Of a stretch of 6,767 nt of DNA, positions 5,250 to 6,767 are shown one piece after another. Numbering within the stretch: position 1 is the stretch's first letter; the number at the start of each line of letters is the position of its first letter. Source of the DNA: Saprospiraceae bacterium (GTDB taxonomy: Bacteria > Bacteroidota > Bacteroidia > Chitinophagales > Saprospiraceae); the NCBI GenBank assembly GCA_013002625.1, contig JABDJE010000307.1, positions 1 through 6,767 of the forward strand. The letters run 5' to 3'. The notes beneath the pieces were generated by a model. The model saw nothing but the letters and a program-made list of their open reading frames with translations. It was not told where the DNA came from and searched no databases. Both the position numbers and the translations under genes were made by a program.

Positions 5250-6689
5250 TTAGAAGTCATTGAAATATCTGCGTGCATTTTTATTGAAACTATCGTCATC
5301 AAAGTTATCAAATGCATCACGATATAAATCAAATTCCCAATTTGGATTATTTATTTCTCCCCGACAAGTCGAATGCAGCAATATATAATCATTGCCTGCC
5401 AGGGATGGGTTGTAGAATAGAAACTTGACATTGGTCTGCTGCGTTGCAGGTAAATAGTTATAAATCCAAATTTCATAAGGAGGCGCAGAGGGTTCTTCTT
5501 CAACTTTTACAATGTCATCCGGTCTGCCGTATTTTAAAAAATAAAATCCACGATCGGTCTGAAAACCATGTCCTACATTATTGGCAAATTGAATATCTAC
5601 CGCTTTAGCAACATCCATATATTTCTTATACATATCCCTGGTGTTGGTCTTTGACATGGTCAACCAAAATGAATAAAGGAAATATTTCTTGGCTTTTAAA
5701 TCATCTGAACCAATGACAAAGTTGAGGGTTTCGCTTAAGTCATTGCCAATTAAAGGTGCAATAGCTTTTAGGCCGTAATCCAGTTCATCCTGATCTAAAA
5801 TCTGAACAAAGGAGGTCTCAAACATTTGATCCTTCTCATAATTATTCTTCAAGTCCACGATCGGATGTTGAACTGCAAAGTGACTGGAATAAGTTTCAAG
5901 TAAGACCTTATCCCGGTCAAACAAATCACAATGCAGGATATAGTTTCCTGAACCCATATTCTCTATATCAAACTCAAGCAGCAGTAATTCATTGCCCTCC
6001 ATTTTCAGCCTTTTGTAACCGGGCTGAGGTATAAAAGGAACCGATTCATCCAGTGCTTCAATATGATACTTCAAAAAACATGGTTTATCACTCAAAGCGG
6101 ATGTATTGTACAATTCGGTATAAATATATAATGTATTCTGCTCTGGGCTGGCCAGATTAAAACACAATGGCTCGAAAGAAAAATTATTTTTATTAAATGC
6201 CAGGACGTTTTCATTGGGATTGATTTCAGCCATGAAAAGAATATTGGAATGGCTAAAAACTGATTTTTCAGCCACTTCCAAACTCGTTTCAAAATTAAGT
6301 GTGTCAGAAATTCTGTTCATATCAACAAACTGAATCTTGAGATCGATTTTACCAGGCGTGACCGTGTACCGCTTCAAATCCCAAAAGTCAATTATATCCT
6401 TAGATTCAGGACTGTTAATCTGGTATTTGGAGGCATTGACTATTTCTTCGTTTTGACTGATAATAACCAACATCTCAATTGAGGCCTGTAGCACATCCTG
6501 ATTCACAGAATCGATTTGAAATTGAACGCTCTCCCCAATTATGCGTGTATATACTTCGAGATATTGTCCTTGTTGTCCTTGAAAAACACAAGGGGATACA
6601 CTCACATTTATACCATAGAGGTTAGAATTGATGGATAGGAAAACAATGGCGAACCACAGTTTTAGAGTATTATTCATGGGTGTGGTCAT
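5250..6689 (-). CDS. exported GWxTD-domain family protein
   Basis: Taking the ATG at 6689 gives 479 residues; a second ATG at 6677 (475 residues) is equally possible. The frame also extends to a TTG at 6713, but that codon lies inside the predicted -7 box and is rejected. A signal peptide with core LWFAIVFLSI ends near LYG at about residue 26. No Cys follows the hydrophobic core closely enough to make this clearly a lipoprotein. Residues 27 to about 280 look like beta-sandwich domains. About 285-440 is helical and includes the GWxTD-type module: GFQTDRGFYFLKYGRPDDI at 375-393, then YEIWIY at 405-410. The diagnostic Trp is Phe here. The tail is acidic (FDNFDDDSF). GWxTD proteins are common in Bacteroidota and lack an established function. 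It is first in an operon with the nitrilase-like hydrolase. Confidence 0.85.
   Translation of the reverse strand: MTTPMNNTLKLWFAIVFLSINSNLYGINVSVSPCVFQGQQGQYLEVYTRIIGESVQFQIDSVNQDVLQASIEMLVIISQNEEIVNASKYQINSPESKDIIDFWDLKRYTVTPGKIDLKIQFVDMNRISDTLNFETSLEVAEKSVFSHSNILFMAEINPNENVLAFNKNNFSFEPLCFNLASPEQNTLYIYTELYNTSALSDKPCFLKYHIEALDESVPFIPQPGYKRLKMEGNELLLLEFDIENMGSGNYILHCDLFDRDKVLLETYSSHFAVQHPIVDLKNNYEKDQMFETSFVQILDQDELDYGLKAIAPLIGNDLSETLNFVIGSDDLKAKKYFLYSFWLTMSKTNTRDMYKKYMDVAKAVDIQFANNVGHGFQTDRGFYFLKYGRPDDIVKVEEEPSAPPYEIWIYNYLPATQQTNVKFLFYNPSLAGNDYILLHSTCRGEINNPNWEFDLYRDAFDNFDDDSFNKNARRYFNDF
6564..6581 (-). repeat. perfect 9-base tandem duplication inside the GWxTD-family gene
   Basis: The plus strand has TTGTCCTTG twice in succession (6564-6572 and 6573-6581). 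On the coding strand this is CAAGGACAA repeated, encoding Gln-Gly-Gln twice (QGQQGQ) near the start of the mature protein. It keeps the frame and could expand or contract by replication slippage. Confidence 0.7.
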
Positions 6690-6710
6690 GATGTTGGCTT
6701 TTAACTGAAA

Positions 6711-6718
6711 CAAACATA
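6711..6718 (-). promoter_or_regulatory. candidate Bacteroidota -7 box for the GWxTD-hydrolase operon
   Basis: The minus strand reads TATGTTTG, a full match to TAnnTTTG, 21 bases before the ATG at 6689 and 33 before the ATG at 6677. Transcription would start near 6704, which allows either ATG and excludes the upstream TTG at 6713. No TTTG -33 element is seen at about 19 bases further upstream. Confidence 0.5.
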
Positions 6719-6767
6719 AAGTCCAATTTTTGAATTTCAGTTCGCATAATCAAGGTATCCGATAGCA

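Noticed and set aside
6690..6713. TTG start for the GWxTD-family protein
   Set aside because: The TTG lies inside the TATGTTTG -7 box, upstream of the predicted transcript start. ATGs at 6689 and 6677 give good signal peptides.

Overview
The window most likely comes from a bacterium of the phylum Bacteroidota. Supporting evidence: a TonB-dependent receptor with a CarboxypepD_reg-like N-terminal domain, a GWxTD-family exported protein and a haem-binding-domain CxxCH protein. Sequences fitting the Bacteroidota -7 promoter box TAnnTTTG also lie at sensible distances from several starts, and Shine-Dalgarno sequences are mostly absent. Base composition is AT-rich, about 40% GC or lower over most genes by my partial hand counts, and nearer 45% in the GtrA-like gene. 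No finer taxonomic placement is possible from this sequence.

Left part (1-1564). The 3' end of an unrecognised gene (+) runs into a short four-helix membrane protein of the GtrA family (+), 16 bases later. It meets, tail to tail with no base between the two stop codons, a small soluble helical protein (-) of unknown function. Upstream of that gene is a 141-base gap holding a near-perfect 19-base palindrome, followed by a TerB-like cytoplasmic protein (-).

Centre (1633-4479). A complete 761-residue outer-membrane TonB-dependent receptor (-) and a small exported CxxCH haem-binding protein (+) are transcribed divergently from a 126-base region. That region carries a -7-like box for each side and an inverted repeat. 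The arrangement suggests shared control, but the receptor's ligand cannot be read from the sequence.

Right part (4474-6713). A two-gene operon (-) encodes an exported GWxTD-family protein, then a nitrilase-family C-N hydrolase whose start lies 2 bases after the first gene's stop. The hydrolase ends tail to tail with the haem-binding gene, overlapping it by 6 bases. No intergenic gap exceeds about 150 bases. I found no RNA genes, CRISPR arrays, insertion sequences or convincing intrinsic terminators. I saw no clear new multi-gene system: the content looks like ordinary chromosomal genes with compact junctions and a few regulatory and motif oddities worth checking.
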